The notes beneath the pieces are model-generated. The model saw only the letters and a list, made by a program, of their open reading frames with translations. It made no database searches and was not told the DNA's origin. The position numbers were made by a program, and so were the translations under genes. From Puniceibacterium sp. IMCC21224 (lineage in GTDB: Bacteria; Pseudomonadota; Alphaproteobacteria; Rhodobacterales; Rhodobacteraceae), in the NCBI RefSeq assembly GCF_001038505.1, contig NZ_LDPY01000001.1, positions 2,108,001 through 2,172,000 of the forward strand: a stretch of DNA of 64,000 nucleotides, in the 5' to 3' direction. Positions 52,250 to 62,722 of this stretch are shown here, piece by piece; the first letter of the stretch is position 1; each line of letters starts with the position of its first letter.

Positions 52250-52887
52250 ATGCTGGTGTTCTGGAAACAACGACTGGTGTTCCTTGCGGTGCCCAAAACC
52301 GGAACCTCTGCTTATGAGGCCGCACTGGCACCGCATGCGTCAATGACGGTGTTGGATCCGCCTGAACTCAAACACGCGCCAGTCTACCGGTACAATCGAT
52401 TCTTTCGCCCGATGTTCGAAAAGATGGGCGCCAGTCATATGGACGTTTTGGCAGTCATCCGCGAACCCGTCAGTTGGCTGGGGAGTTGGTACCGCTATCG
52501 TCAGCGCCCTTATCTGGAACGACGGCCAACCTCGACCGCCGACATCAGCTTTACCGAGTTCGTTGAGGCCTATTGCAGGGGCGATCGCCCGCCCTTTGCC
52601 AATGTTGGCAGCCAGTCGAAATTTGTTGAGCCACGCCCCAACGGCACAACCGTCAGCCACCTGTTCCGCTACGAGGATCAGGGGCGTTTGGTCGCGTTTC
52701 TTGAGCAGCGACTCGACCTGACACTCAATCTGCCACGCGCGAACGTTTCCCCCGCGCGCAACTTGACCTCGCCCCCGCGACCGAGACCAGGCTGAGGCGG
52801 AAATGTGCGGCTGAGTTCACGCTTTGGGAGCAGGCGGGGGGGAACGAATGCACGAATGCAGTTGACCCAAAACGGGAACAAGACTAG
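52250..52887 (+). pseudogene. Sulfotransferase-like protein, 3' end frameshifted
   Basis: The frame from the ATG at 52250 gives MLVFWKQRLVFLAVPKTGTS, with a PAPS-type 5' loop (AVPKTGTSAYEAAL) and a 3' binding-type segment (VIREPVSWLGSWYRYRQRP). In roseobacters a gene of this kind, about 210 residues and oddly named gamma-glutamyl kinase in databases, sits beside recA; I rely on memory for that. Here the frame ends early at 52795 after NVSPARNLTSPPRPRPG. The expected C-terminus is visible in the -1 frame as [20 protein letters not shown], so about one base has been lost near 52750-52770, next to C-runs. It may be a sequencing error or a real truncation. Confidence 0.65.
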
Positions 52888-52890
52888 AAC
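52876..52890 (+). promoter_or_regulatory. LexA-binding SOS box of lexA
   Basis: GAAC-AAGACTA-GAAC is the exact inverse form of the alphaproteobacterial SOS operator. It overlaps a promoter with TTGACC (52862-52867), a 17-base spacer and TAGAAC (52885-52890), so LexA would block its own promoter. Confidence 0.88.
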
Positions 52891-52918
52891 AAAAAGAGTT
52901 AACTGGCGGAGATACCCC

Positions 52919-53611
52919 ATGCTGACACGAAAACAGCTCGATCTTTTGGACTTCATCAACAAGCGCGTCGCGCGCGACGGAGTGCCGCCCAGTTTTGACG
53001 AGATGAAAGTGGCGTTGGATTTGCGGTCAAAATCCGGGATTCACCGTCTTGTCACAGCACTTGAAGAACGTGGGTTTATCCGACGGCTCGCTCATCGCGC
53101 GCGCGCCATCGAAATTGTTAAATTGCCAGATAGCATGAGTCCAAAATTGACGTTTGTACCACGCCTGATCGACGGCGATGTTCCCGACCGGCGGCCAGCA
53201 AACGCGCAGCCGATCGAAGGGGTTCATGCATCGGAACTGCCGCTGATGGGACGGATTGCGGCCGGTATACCGATCGAGGCAATCAATGACCCCGCCCCGA
53301 CCATCGCCGTTCCGGGACAGATGCTGTCCGGCTCGGCCAAGCATTACGCGCTTGAGGTCAAAGGAGATTCGATGATCGACGCAGGTATCAATGACGGCGA
53401 CGTCGTGGTGATCCGCGAAACCACTCAGGCCGAAAATGGCGATATCGTTGTCGCTCAGGTCGAAGGCTACGAGGCCACGCTCAAACGGTTTCGTCGCAAG
53501 GACGGTATGATCGTTCTCGAAGCCGCGAATGAGGCATTCGAATCCCGCGTTCTGCCCGCCGGGTCGGTCAATGTGCAAGGCAAACTCGTCGGCCTAATCC
53601 GGACTTACTGA
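52919..53611 (+). CDS. lexA: LexA repressor
   Basis: The 230-residue protein is the SOS repressor. The N-terminal winged helix ([20 protein letters not shown]) and recognition region ([20 protein letters not shown]) have the alphaproteobacterial form. The S24 protease-like C-terminus has the cleavage bond Ala115-Gly116 ([11 protein letters not shown]), catalytic Ser151 in KGDSMIDAG and Lys189 in YEATLKRF. The ATG at 52919 (MLTRKQ) is the standard start and follows GGCGGAGATACCCC. Its last 7 bases overlap the end of the convergent comEC gene. Confidence 0.97.
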   Translation: MLTRKQLDLLDFINKRVARDGVPPSFDEMKVALDLRSKSGIHRLVTALEERGFIRRLAHRARAIEIVKLPDSMSPKLTFVPRLIDGDVPDRRPANAQPIEGVHASELPLMGRIAAGIPIEAINDPAPTIAVPGQMLSGSAKHYALEVKGDSMIDAGINDGDVVVIRETTQAENGDIVVAQVEGYEATLKRFRRKDGMIVLEAANEAFESRVLPAGSVNVQGKLVGLIRTY

Positions 53612-55680
53612 TACAGGAATGCGACCTTCGGTGAACCTTTGGATCGCGCTGCATGCCACAGGCGATGCCCCGTGGTCGCTGCGGATGAGACAAACCGCAA
53701 ACCATCAGCTGTGCGGATCACTGCCATCGCGCCGGTCCGGGTCAGAATTTCGGGATCTAGAACGTCGCAGCCCGCAAGCGCATCCAGCGGATGTGTGGTT
53801 ACGATGATATCCTTTGGCTGACAGCTTGTCACGGTTGCCGCAGCGCGCTTGCCTGACACATGGATCAACTGACCGCTTTCGAGCGGGGTGCGGGCGATAC
53901 CGCCGCTGACCTCGCCCTTCCAACGCGCAGAAGCAGTCAACTGATCACCGGCATCTCCGTCATTTTCAAGCCACGTGCGCGCCAAAAATCCGCCCCCCTT
54001 GGCTCGCGACAGGGCACGCCCTGCGTCGGTCATGACACCGACAAGCCCTCCGTCATCTGCTATTAGGATATACGGTCGCTCGGATTGCGCCCAAAGCAGC
54101 AGTGACAGCGCCACTGGAACGGTGCCGAGCCACCGCAGATACCCCCGCCAGAGCATAACCCAGAGCGCGCCCAAAGCCAGTATTGGCAGAACCACCGGAG
54201 CAGGTGCCGCGATCTGGCCAACAGCGCCGTCCCAGTCCGCAATCCGGTGCGTGACAGCCAGGATCCAGTCCACGCCCAGCGACATCAGTGCCAGACCGAT
54301 CCAGTCCAGCCCCAGCGGCATCAAGACAACAGCGATCACCGCTGACGGCATCACCACAAGGCCCATAATTGGCACCGAAAGCAAATTTGCGACTAGCCCG
54401 TAATGCGAAATCTGATTGAAATGCGCCATTCCGATCGGAGCGGTGGCGAGCCCCGCCACCGCAGATGACAGCGCCACTGCAGCAATCGGCGAAAGCCAGC
54501 TGGGCAATCGACGCTCGTCTGGCAGGTTGCGTAAGACGGAAAACACCGCCACCAAGGCCGTTGTGGCGGCAAAGGACATCTGGAATCCCGGTCCCAGCAG
54601 CGACTCGGGACGCAGAAACAGGACCACCAACGCCGCCATCGCCACCGCCCTGAGCGAAATCACGCGCCGGTCCAGCATGATCGCAATCAGACCGACCGAT
54701 GCCATCACAAAAGCCCGTTCAGTGGCGACATTTCCGCCCGAAAGCGCGAGATACCCCGCAGCGGCGATCAAGGCGCCGAAGGCTGCGAGTTTCTTGACCG
54801 GCCAGCGCAGACCGATGCCGGGGGTCAGCAGCAGCCCAAGCCGCAAAGCGCCAAAAACCACGCCTGCGAGTAGCCCCATATGAAGGCCCGAGATCGCCAG
54901 CAAATGCGCCAGATTGGTCGCGCGCAGATCGTTAAGCGTCCCCTGCCCCATACCACTGCGATCTCCGGTCATGACCGCAGCGGCGAACGCACCACTTTCA
55001 CCTGCAATCCCCTGTTGCACGCGGCCCGACAATGCCATGCGCGCGGCAAACACTGGCAACGACCGTTCCGGCGGTGCCAGCAACAATACCGGCGAACGCG
55101 TGTAGCCAATCGCGCCCAATCGCAAGAACCAGGCATGACGGCGAAAATCAAAGCCGTATGGTTCAACCGCACCGGCCGGAGCCGAGAGATGGCCGCTCAG
55201 GAAAATCGTGGCACCGGGTTCAGGTGTAATATATCCCTGTTGGCCGTGCAGTGACACCCGAACCCGGGTCGGGGTATCGGCAGGCGCCAACCGTTCGAGG
55301 ACGACCCGGTCCAGGGTGAGGCGCACCGCATCCGAGGCAGAGCGGTCGATGCCGACAATCCGGCCCTCAATCGGGCCGTAATACCGGAAATCCAGCACCG
55401 GACCACGAACCCAATGCGCGCGCGCCCCCGCAAGTGAGAGGCCCAGAAAAACCAGCGCCAACGCCGTGATCATCGGCCCTGCCACAGCACCTAGGCGAGG
55501 TCCCAGCGTCAGCGTGACACAACCCGCCACCGCGCCCACCATAAGGGCAACAACCGGGGGTTCGAACCTCAGCATAAAATATAGACCGATGCCAAGGCCC
55601 AGACAGACCGGAACCCACGAAAACAGATGGCCGCGCTGACCCAGCAGCGCTGCTTCGACACGGCCCCAGATGTGCCCCAT
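53605..55680 (-). CDS. comEC: ComEC/Rec2 family competence protein
   Basis: The 691-residue protein has many membrane spans and the competence domain signature [20 protein letters not shown] followed by helical segments. ComEC forms the channel for single-stranded DNA uptake during transformation. A long N-terminal region (spans near residues 20-90, then an OB-like DUF4131 domain) precedes it. The C-terminal part is short and has no metallo-beta-lactamase catalytic motif, as in other alphaproteobacterial members. It is divergent from gltX (71 bases apart) and overlaps lexA tail to tail by 7 bases. Confidence 0.92.
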   Translation of the reverse strand: MGHIWGRVEAALLGQRGHLFSWVPVCLGLGIGLYFMLRFEPPVVALMVGAVAGCVTLTLGPRLGAVAGPMITALALVFLGLSLAGARAHWVRGPVLDFRYYGPIEGRIVGIDRSASDAVRLTLDRVVLERLAPADTPTRVRVSLHGQQGYITPEPGATIFLSGHLSAPAGAVEPYGFDFRRHAWFLRLGAIGYTRSPVLLLAPPERSLPVFAARMALSGRVQQGIAGESGAFAAAVMTGDRSGMGQGTLNDLRATNLAHLLAISGLHMGLLAGVVFGALRLGLLLTPGIGLRWPVKKLAAFGALIAAAGYLALSGGNVATERAFVMASVGLIAIMLDRRVISLRAVAMAALVVLFLRPESLLGPGFQMSFAATTALVAVFSVLRNLPDERRLPSWLSPIAAVALSSAVAGLATAPIGMAHFNQISHYGLVANLLSVPIMGLVVMPSAVIAVVLMPLGLDWIGLALMSLGVDWILAVTHRIADWDGAVGQIAAPAPVVLPILALGALWVMLWRGYLRWLGTVPVALSLLLWAQSERPYILIADDGGLVGVMTDAGRALSRAKGGGFLARTWLENDGDAGDQLTASARWKGEVSGGIARTPLESGQLIHVSGKRAAATVTSCQPKDIIVTTHPLDALAGCDVLDPEILTRTGAMAVIRTADGLRFVSSAATTGHRLWHAARSKGSPKVAFLYQ

Positions 55681-55750
55681 GCTTGTCCTTGTGCCGCCCT
55701 GTGGTTAAGGAATGTCCAACGCTAGCCCCCTCCTGGTTATCAAAAGGTAA

Positions 55751-57172
55751 ATGCAGCTCATGGCCCAGCAAACCGTCACCCGTTTTGCCCCTTCTCCCAC
55801 CGGATTTCTGCATATTGGCGGCGCGCGCACTGCGTTGTTCAACTGGCTGTACGCCCGCGGTCGCGGCGGTAAATTCCTGCTGCGCATCGAGGATACCGAC
55901 CGCGCCCGCTCAACCCCAGAGGCGACGGCTGCGATTCTGCGCGGCCTGAATTGGCTGGGCCTGGATCACGACGATGAGGTGATCAGCCAGTTCGAACGCG
56001 CCCCGCGCCATGCCGAAGTGGCGCATGACATGTTGGCCAGCGGCAACGCCTACAAGTGTTTTTCGACCCAGGACGAGATCGAAACCTTCCGCGAAACTGC
56101 AAAGGCGGCAGGCAAATCCACCTTGTTTCGCAGCCCGTGGCGCGACACTGACCCAGCGAGTCACCCCGATGCCCCGTTTGTAGTCCGACTGCGCGCACCG
56201 CAGGACGGCAACACCGTGATAAAGGACACCGTTCAGGGCAATGTGACGATCCGGAACGACCAATTGGATGATATGGTTCTGCTGCGTTCGGACGGGACGC
56301 CGGTCTATATGCTGGCCGTGGTGGTTGATGACCACGACATGGGTGTGACCCATGTAATCCGTGGCGACGACCATCTGAACAATGCGGCGCGCCAGATGGG
56401 GATCTATAGCGCGATGAACTGGACGGTTCCGGTTTGGGCGCATATTCCGCTGATCCACGGCCCCGACGGCAAAAAACTGTCGAAACGCCACGGCGCGCTT
56501 GGAGTCGAGGAATACCAACAGATGGGATATCCTGCGGCAGGTATGCGCAATTATCTGGCACGGTTGGGCTGGAGCCATGGCGACGACGAGTTTTTTGACG
56601 ATCAACAAGCGATTGACTGGTTCGATCTGGCGGGAATCGGACGCTCGCCTGCGCGGCTCGACTTTAAGAAGCTGGAGAATGTGAGCGGACAGCACATGGC
56701 TGTTTCGCAAAATGCTGCACTGCTGCATGAATTGCAGGCATTTATGCAGGTCACCGATCAGCCGCCGTTGACTGAAGAACAGAACGACGGACTGTTGCGC
56801 GGTATGTACTGCCTAAAGGATCGCGCGAAAACATTCGGAGATCTTATTGAAAAAGCACAGTTTATACTGACTGATACGCCGATTCAGCCAGACGAAAAAT
56901 CCGCCAAATCCCTTGATACGGTATCCCGTGGTATACTAGCTGCGTTGACGCCGCAGCTGCTAAATGCTAGCTGGTCCAGAGACGAATTGGAGGCGATCAC
57001 AACCCGTGTTGCCGAAGAACATGGGACCAAGTTCGGCAAGTTGGCAGGCCCGATGCGGGCCGCACTTGCAGGCCGTTCGGTGACGCCTAGCGTATTCGAC
57101 ATGATGTTGGTCCTGGGCCGGGACGAAACGCTTTTGCGCCTGGGCCAGGCCGCTGCCGCCCAAGGAATCTGA
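55751..57172 (+). CDS. gltX: Glutamyl-tRNA synthetase
   Basis: The 473-residue protein is a class I aminoacyl-tRNA synthetase for glutamate. The HIGH-type motif is [20 protein letters not shown] (HIGG at residues 21-24) and the KMSKS-type motif is [12 protein letters not shown]. The length is normal. Alphaproteobacteria often have two GltX forms, one of which charges tRNA-Gln for later amidation; which form this is cannot be told by eye. The ATG at 55751 follows AAAAGG; a second ATG three codons later is possible. gltA follows 80 bases downstream in the same direction. Confidence 0.96.
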   Translation: MQLMAQQTVTRFAPSPTGFLHIGGARTALFNWLYARGRGGKFLLRIEDTDRARSTPEATAAILRGLNWLGLDHDDEVISQFERAPRHAEVAHDMLASGNAYKCFSTQDEIETFRETAKAAGKSTLFRSPWRDTDPASHPDAPFVVRLRAPQDGNTVIKDTVQGNVTIRNDQLDDMVLLRSDGTPVYMLAVVVDDHDMGVTHVIRGDDHLNNAARQMGIYSAMNWTVPVWAHIPLIHGPDGKKLSKRHGALGVEEYQQMGYPAAGMRNYLARLGWSHGDDEFFDDQQAIDWFDLAGIGRSPARLDFKKLENVSGQHMAVSQNAALLHELQAFMQVTDQPPLTEEQNDGLLRGMYCLKDRAKTFGDLIEKAQFILTDTPIQPDEKSAKSLDTVSRGILAALTPQLLNASWSRDELEAITTRVAEEHGTKFGKLAGPMRAALAGRSVTPSVFDMMLVLGRDETLLRLGQAAAAQGI

Positions 57173-57252
57173 CCAAGAGTCAGCTTTCCTCGTGTGGCCG
57201 GTAACAATACTCCGGGGTCATTACCCGGCTATCAAGACGAAGGAAAAAGTTC

Positions 57253-58548
57253 ATGGCTGATACCTCCAAAACCGCGACCCTGACGATCGACGGTACGTCT
57301 TTTGACCTGCCGATTCATTCGCCGACCATCGGGCCGGATGTGCTCGATATCCGCAAGCTGTATGGCCAGGCGGGTGTCTTTACCTATGATCCGGGCTTTA
57401 CCTCGACGGCGGCCTGCGACAGCACCATCACCTTTATTGACGGCGACAAAGGCGAGCTGCTGCATCGTGGCTACCCGATCGACCAGCTGGCGGCAAAGTC
57501 GCATTTCCTCGAAGTTTGCTATCTGCTGCTGTACGGAGAATTGCCCTCGGGCAAGCAACTCGAAGATTTCGAGAACCGCGTGACCAACCACACCATGCTA
57601 CACGAGCAGATGCAGAATTTCTTCCGTGGGTTCCGTCGTGATGCGCATCCGATGGCCGTCATGGTGGGCGTGGTGGGCGCAATGTCAGCGTTTTACCACG
57701 ACAGCACCGACATCACAGATCCGTGGCAGCGAGAAGTTGCGTCGATTCGACTGATCGCCAAAATGCCGACAATCGCCGCCTGGGCATTCAAATATCACGT
57801 CGGTCAGCCGTTTGTGTATCCGCGCAACGATCTGGACTATGCGTCGAACTTTCTACGCATGTGCTTTGCCGTCCCGGCCGAGGAATATGTGGTCAACCCG
57901 ATCCTGAGCCGCGCGATGGACCGGATCTTTACCCTCCATGCGGATCACGAACAGAACGCCTCGACCTCGACTGTGCGTCTGGCGTCGTCGTCCGGTGCCA
58001 ACCCGTTTGCCTGCATCGCGGCAGGTATCGCCTGTCTCTGGGGGCCTGCACATGGTGGCGCCAATCAGGCCTGCCTGGAAATGCTTAAGGAGATCGGAAC
58101 ACCGGACCGCATCCCTGAATTCATTGCCCGCGCCAAGGACAAGAACGATTCCTACCGCCTGATGGGCTTTGGCCACCGGGTCTACAAAAACTTCGATCCC
58201 CGTGCGACGGTGATGAAACAGTCTGCCGACGAAGTTCTCGAGCTTCTGGGGGTCGAGAATAACCCGATCCTCGCCACCGCCAAGGCGTTGGAAGAGGCGG
58301 CGCTGGCTGATCCGTATTTCGCTGAGAAAAAGCTGTTTCCGAACGTCGATTTCTATTCCGGCATCATTCTTGAGGCGATGGGATTTCCCACTTCCATGTT
58401 CACGCCGATCTTTGCCGTGGCGCGCACTGTCGGTTGGATTTCGCAGTGGAAAGAGCAGATCAGCGATCCACAGCTCAAGATCGGTCGCCCGCGCCAGCTG
58501 TATCTTGGTGCCGAGGCCCGCGACTATGTGGACATCGAAACGCGTTAA
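57253..58548 (+). CDS. gltA: Citrate synthase (type II, hexameric)
   Basis: The 431-residue protein condenses acetyl-CoA and oxaloacetate at the entry to the TCA cycle. Signatures are the N-terminal [59 protein letters not shown] with catalytic His residues, and [14 protein letters not shown] with the later catalytic His and Arg. The small N-terminal domain marks the type II, NADH-sensitive form of Gram-negative bacteria. The ATG at 57253 follows GAAGGAAAAAG. A strong terminator follows. Confidence 0.97.
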   Translation: MADTSKTATLTIDGTSFDLPIHSPTIGPDVLDIRKLYGQAGVFTYDPGFTSTAACDSTITFIDGDKGELLHRGYPIDQLAAKSHFLEVCYLLLYGELPSGKQLEDFENRVTNHTMLHEQMQNFFRGFRRDAHPMAVMVGVVGAMSAFYHDSTDITDPWQREVASIRLIAKMPTIAAWAFKYHVGQPFVYPRNDLDYASNFLRMCFAVPAEEYVVNPILSRAMDRIFTLHADHEQNASTSTVRLASSSGANPFACIAAGIACLWGPAHGGANQACLEMLKEIGTPDRIPEFIARAKDKNDSYRLMGFGHRVYKNFDPRATVMKQSADEVLELLGVENNPILATAKALEEAALADPYFAEKKLFPNVDFYSGIILEAMGFPTSMFTPIFAVARTVGWISQWKEQISDPQLKIGRPRQLYLGAEARDYVDIETR

Positions 58549-58570
58549 GCCTTTCACCACCAATACGACA

Positions 58571-58600
58571 AACGCGCGCCCTTTGGTCGCGCGTTTTTTG
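58571..58600 (+). terminator. Intrinsic terminator after gltA
   Basis: ACGCGCG and CGCGCGT pair around a 9-base loop and are followed by a T-run, 23 bases after the stop. Confidence 0.88.
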
Positions 58601-58994
58601 TTGTCCTGCAGTTCCTTGATTTCGCGGTGCGACAGTCGAAATATGTCGAAACTAGCGCAAGACTTAGGCGCCAGGACTTACTCATATCCCTGCTCAGTAA
58701 AAATTACGCCACAATTGAAAACCCTGCGCCGAATCGAACCGCCGCGGCAGAATTTTGGGGAATTTGACCAGAATTCAACGCAACCGGGCATTCGCGCGGA
58801 ATTTAGCTTGGCGTAGCCCGGGAACAATAACACGGCCCGCCCGGCAATTGTTGAGCGAACGCGACCTAGAAAAACTGAATTGTGGCAAGACTTTGTCCGA
58901 AACACAGTGTTTCCCGAAAATAACGTGGCACGCACGGCCTTATGCGCGACACAGCTGATGTAACCCACCGTTTCCCCGTTGAGGAATAAGCACC
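58601..58994. other. Upstream region of the large acidic protein gene
   Basis: No gene is visible in these 394 bases. A perfect 15-base palindrome, GAAACACAGTGTTTC (58899-58913), lies 81 bases before the start at 58995 and is a candidate operator. The ribosome site is GAGGAATAA at about 58981-58989. Confidence 0.5.
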
Positions 58995-61097
58995 ATGAGC
59001 ACTGGCCAGAGCACCGAAACCATTTTGGGATGTGACCCGCAGGTGCGCGTCGTCATATCAGAGGATGAAGGGAATCTGGTTGTTCAGGTGTTTGCCCTCG
59101 ACCCCGCCGCCACCGATGTTGATGCGCTGTTCTTTAACCTGACCAATGATGCTGTTGCGTCCGATGTGACGATCTACCCGGCAGTCGACACCCAAGAAAT
59201 CACCGGGTTTGATGTCGCCCCCGGCACATTGAACCAGATGAACAACGGCGCCCAGTTGCAAGAGGCCTATGATTGCCGGATCGAATTTGGCCAGCTGCCG
59301 TCAACCAGCCAGGGCGATATTGATCAGGCGGCGTTCACGCTCTACCTGGATGGTGAGATGCCTCTGTCGCTGTCGGATATCGACATCTCTAATATGACGG
59401 CTGTGATCAATTCTGATGGCGGAAACGGACTGGCGCTAACCTCGTCCGCGCAAGCCCCCGCGCCCATGGTTGAAACGGTTGCAGTCAGCGAAGATTTTTC
59501 GGGTATCTGGTCCCCGGATCAAAGCGACGCGGTCGAAAGCGATGCCCATTGGGGTATTCATCATGGCAAGCTGCTGACCAATGGCTGGCACGACGGCACG
59601 TTGCAGTTCGAGTCAGTTGAAACTGACGGGCCGGTGTCGTTCAGCGTTGAGGCTCAGGGCATCAACCTGAACCGTTTCGACGCCGATGGCTGGGGCCGGG
59701 ATTCCCTCCGGGTTGAGGTGCGCCTGGACAATGGCGACTGGATATTGCTGGACGAATTTGTGGTAAATGACGCCGGCACAGCCCTGGTTGGGTCGGAAAC
59801 GGGCCAGATCATCGGGTCTGAATCAGGTGCTCTTAGCTATTCCGGTGGCGTACTCGACGCTGCGACAGATGAGGCACAGTTCCGCATCGTTTCGGACATT
59901 TCGTCGTATGATGAGATCGTATTGTTCGACAACGTCGAAATCACCGTCAGCGAAGCCGCCGAGGCGGGCACCGGCGTCGGCACAGAGGTTGTGCAATCCG
60001 AAGATTTTGATGACGTTTACAACCCTTCACACAGCGCCGAGGTCGTTCGCGACGACGGTTGGGAAATCCGCAACGGGCAGGCCTACACCGACGGCTGCAA
60101 CGACGGAAAGCTGATATTTGCCGAAGTCGAAACATCTGAGCCCGTCGCGCTGAACATCGACATGCGTGCCGAAAACTTGCGCAATTTTGAGAATGGCGGC
60201 TGGAATGCCGACAGCCTGCGGCTCGAGGTGCAGATCGACGGCGGCAACTGGGTTCTGCTGGACGAATTTCAGGTCAATGATGCCGGCACCGCGATGGTCG
60301 GATCAGAAACCGGGCAGACCTTTGATACCGATCTGACAACGCTGAACTATTCCGGTGGTGTGCTCGACACTGCTAATGAGGATGTGCAGTTCCGACTGGT
60401 TTCGGACCTCTCGGCGCGGGACGAAAAGATCTATGTCGACAATATGCAGGTTCTGACCATTGATGACGTCGAAGGCGCAGATCACATCGACGCCGGGTTT
60501 GATGAGGCCGAGGTCGGCGACACCGCCTCAGATCAATTCGCTGGTTTCACCGTATCCGCGCAGCGCGCTGGCGACGATCCGAACAGTGAAAATGATGCGA
60601 TGATCTTTGACACTGCGAACCCCACCGGCGGCGATCACGACCTGGGGTTTGCCGATGAGGGCAATGCGATCATCATTTCCGAAGATAATGACGCCGACGA
60701 TCCGGATGACAACGCTCAGGGCGGCACGATCACCTTCAACTTCACTGATCCGTCCGACGTTGTCAGCCTCACACTGCTGGATGTTGAGGAACAGGGCGGT
60801 GTCATCGACCTGTACGATATTGATGGTACGCTGTTGAACTCGGTCGATATTCCGGTCAGAGGCGACCACTCAGCGCAGGATCTGGACATCGACACCGATG
60901 GCGTGTCGGTGATGGACGTAACCTTTGCTGGGTCGGGTGCGGTCAGCAATCTGCGCTATGTGCCAACCACTGACGATGATGAGGACTGCGCGCAATATGC
61001 CGTCGGCTATGACGATATCGCGCTAAAGACTGCGCTGCTCGAAGAGCCGGAAGAAGAAGAGCAGGACGACGCCGAAGGCATGATGGCCTTTGCCTGA
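58995..61097 (+). CDS. Large acidic protein with a duplicated beta-domain, probably secreted
   Basis: The 700-residue protein is very acidic and has no signal peptide. Residues about 12-150 form one domain (QVRVVISEDEGNLVVQVFAL and LDALFFNLTN-like text seen as VDALFFNLTNDAVASDVTIY). Two related domains of about 160 residues follow, at about 165-318 and 335-490; each has a GW...DSLR(V/L)EV, LLDEF(V/Q)VNDAGTA, VGSETGQ and YSGGVLD series. A last domain (about 500-670) has GGTITFNFTDPSDVVSLTLL. The C-terminus is Glu/Asp-rich. In roseobacters such domains occur in type I secreted proteins, but RTX repeats are absent here, so export is inference. The function is unknown. A perfect palindrome lies upstream. 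Confidence 0.75.
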   Translation: MSTGQSTETILGCDPQVRVVISEDEGNLVVQVFALDPAATDVDALFFNLTNDAVASDVTIYPAVDTQEITGFDVAPGTLNQMNNGAQLQEAYDCRIEFGQLPSTSQGDIDQAAFTLYLDGEMPLSLSDIDISNMTAVINSDGGNGLALTSSAQAPAPMVETVAVSEDFSGIWSPDQSDAVESDAHWGIHHGKLLTNGWHDGTLQFESVETDGPVSFSVEAQGINLNRFDADGWGRDSLRVEVRLDNGDWILLDEFVVNDAGTALVGSETGQIIGSESGALSYSGGVLDAATDEAQFRIVSDISSYDEIVLFDNVEITVSEAAEAGTGVGTEVVQSEDFDDVYNPSHSAEVVRDDGWEIRNGQAYTDGCNDGKLIFAEVETSEPVALNIDMRAENLRNFENGGWNADSLRLEVQIDGGNWVLLDEFQVNDAGTAMVGSETGQTFDTDLTTLNYSGGVLDTANEDVQFRLVSDLSARDEKIYVDNMQVLTIDDVEGADHIDAGFDEAEVGDTASDQFAGFTVSAQRAGDDPNSENDAMIFDTANPTGGDHDLGFADEGNAIIISEDNDADDPDDNAQGGTITFNFTDPSDVVSLTLLDVEEQGGVIDLYDIDGTLLNSVDIPVRGDHSAQDLDIDTDGVSVMDVTFAGSGAVSNLRYVPTTDDDEDCAQYAVGYDDIALKTALLEEPEEEEQDDAEGMMAFA

Positions 61098-61145
61098 TGC
61101 ACCTATCGGGGTCGCCAGTCAGCGGCGCCGATAGGTGATGCGATC

Positions 61146-61922
61146 TCAGCGCCCCTCGTATTTCGCGGGGCGTTTTTCTAAGAAGGCGACGACGCCTTCC
61201 TTGAAATCACGTGTCTTGCCGCATTCGCCCTGAAGCCGCGCCTCAACAGCGAGCTGTGCTTCGAGGTCATTGTCAAACGATGCGCGGATCGCCGTTTTGA
61301 CACGGGCATACGCTGCGGTCGGCCCATTTGCCAAATGCGCCGCGCGGGCGCGCCAATGGGCGTCAAAGGCATCATCTTCGATTGCTTCCCAGATCATACC
61401 CCAGTCATCAGCCTGACGCGCACTGATCTTGTCCGCGAACAAGGCTGCGCCCATCGCCTTGGCGAGCCCCATCTGGCGCGGCAGCGTCCATGTGCCGCCG
61501 GCGTCAGGAATCAGGCCGATGCGGGTGAAAGCCTGTAGAAAGAATGCGGATTCTGTGGCGATCACCACATCCGCCGCAAGAGCAAGGTTTGCCCCGGCCC
61601 CGGCTGCCGCGCCATTGACGGCGCAGATCGTTGGCACCGGACAGTCAAAAATCGCCCGCAGCATTGGCACATATTCGTCCCGCAATGTCCGTTCAAGATC
61701 AATATTGGCAACATTGGCCCGGTCGCCCAGATCCTGGCCCGAACAAAAGGCCCGGCCCGTTGCGGTCAACACAACCACGCGCGCCTCGCGGCCACCCTGC
61801 GTTACCGCATCGGTGATTTCCGCGCGCATCTGGGTGTTGAGAGCGTTCATCACCTCTGGCCGGTTGAGCGACACCACCGCCACATTGTCGGTGATGTCGA
61901 ACGTCAGGGTTTCGTAGTGCAT
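61146..61922 (-). CDS. Enoyl-CoA hydratase/isomerase family protein (PaaG-like)
   Basis: The 258-residue protein has the crotonase fold. The first oxyanion segment is GRAFCSGQDLGDR and the second NGAAAGAGANLALAADVVIA. The catalytic-site region AFTRIGLIPDAGGTWTLPR has Asp where PaaG-type isomerases have it, and the overall sequence reads like 2-(1,2-epoxy-1,2-dihydrophenyl)acetyl-CoA isomerase PaaG of phenylacetate degradation. No other paa genes are present in the window, so the substrate is uncertain. The ATG at 61922 precedes the standard N-terminus. Confidence 0.87.
   Translation of the reverse strand: MHYETLTFDITDNVAVVSLNRPEVMNALNTQMRAEITDAVTQGGREARVVVLTATGRAFCSGQDLGDRANVANIDLERTLRDEYVPMLRAIFDCPVPTICAVNGAAAGAGANLALAADVVIATESAFFLQAFTRIGLIPDAGGTWTLPRQMGLAKAMGAALFADKISARQADDWGMIWEAIEDDAFDAHWRARAAHLANGPTAAYARVKTAIRASFDNDLEAQLAVEARLQGECGKTRDFKEGVVAFLEKRPAKYEGR
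61150..61177 (+). terminator. Intrinsic terminator inside the 3' end of the convergent gene
   Basis: CGCCCC and GGGGCG pair and are followed by TTTTT on the plus strand, within the last codons of the enoyl-CoA hydratase gene. A second hairpin, CACCTATCGG with CCGATAGGTG, lies just before it at about 61101-61137. Together they should end transcripts from the acidic protein gene. Confidence 0.75.
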
Positions 61923-62027
61923 AATCCGCTCCTGCTGTGTTGGTTGGTCGCATCAAACACACCGGCACGCATTTTGGCAAAGCCAAACGCGGCGTCATTT
62001 CCGATAGTTGCGCGATGCGCCAATGTT

Positions 62028-62540
62028 TCAGCTTCGCCTGTGCGGAAGAACCTGCCGCATCAGAGCTTGCGCCTCGGCGGACAGCGGGGCTTCGACCCTG
62101 CGGTATTGCGCCCCATCCAGAGTACGCGTCAATCCGCCCGCTTCGATCAGGGACCGACGGATTTGTGCGGCATCGCGAAAACCGCAGAGTTCGTCAATCC
62201 TGGCGCTGATCTGGCGTTCAGTCATAACCTCACGCGTGGGCAGCTGCGACCAGATCACCCAGCAACATAGCATCTGAATTCCGGTTCGTGCCGGCCAGCG
62301 GGCAAAGCAGCCGTTCTGGTCAAAATACCGCGCGGCGCGGGCAACCCTGCGGTCGTCAATTGGAACATGCGGCTGCGACGCGTTGCGGGACAACAGGTGC
62401 TGGTAATTGCGATACCCTGATGCCCGGGCAATCATTCCGAGCATATCAAGATGCGCGGGCGCTGCCGACAGTTCGGCACGCAGGGATTTAGCGAATTGCG
62501 AAAGATCGTGGATGATCAATTGGGTCACGTCACGGGACAT
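62028..62540 (-). CDS. DUF2087 domain-containing protein
   Basis: The 170-residue protein has an N-terminal helical part (LIIHDLSQFAKSLRAELSAA and LDMLGMIARASGYRNYQHLL) and a C-terminal DUF2087 winged-helix-like domain (about residues 90-160, with EVMTERQISARIDELCGF and RRSLIEAGGLTRTLDGAQYR). The family is thought to be regulatory or nucleic-acid related, but its role is not established. The ATG at 62540 is the first of the frame. It lies between paaG-like and ccmH genes on the same strand, with about 100-180 bases on each side. Confidence 0.78.
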   Translation of the reverse strand: MSRDVTQLIIHDLSQFAKSLRAELSAAPAHLDMLGMIARASGYRNYQHLLSRNASQPHVPIDDRRVARAARYFDQNGCFARWPARTGIQMLCCWVIWSQLPTREVMTERQISARIDELCGFRDAAQIRRSLIEAGGLTRTLDGAQYRRVEAPLSAEAQALMRQVLPHRRS

Positions 62541-62722
62541 GGTGCTCTCCGGTGCGATACCGCGCCCCTGCTATGGGGTGGATGTCCGCCCTTGTCCGTG
62601 GGTCTCGCTTGGGGAAAACTGGTCCGTTGCGCGACAAAAAGCAGGTTTAGAAGCTGGCGGAACCTGGGTGAACTGCGGACCCTGTGTGTGATCTAGCATC
62701 CCGCCCCACCCCGTGCAACGGG

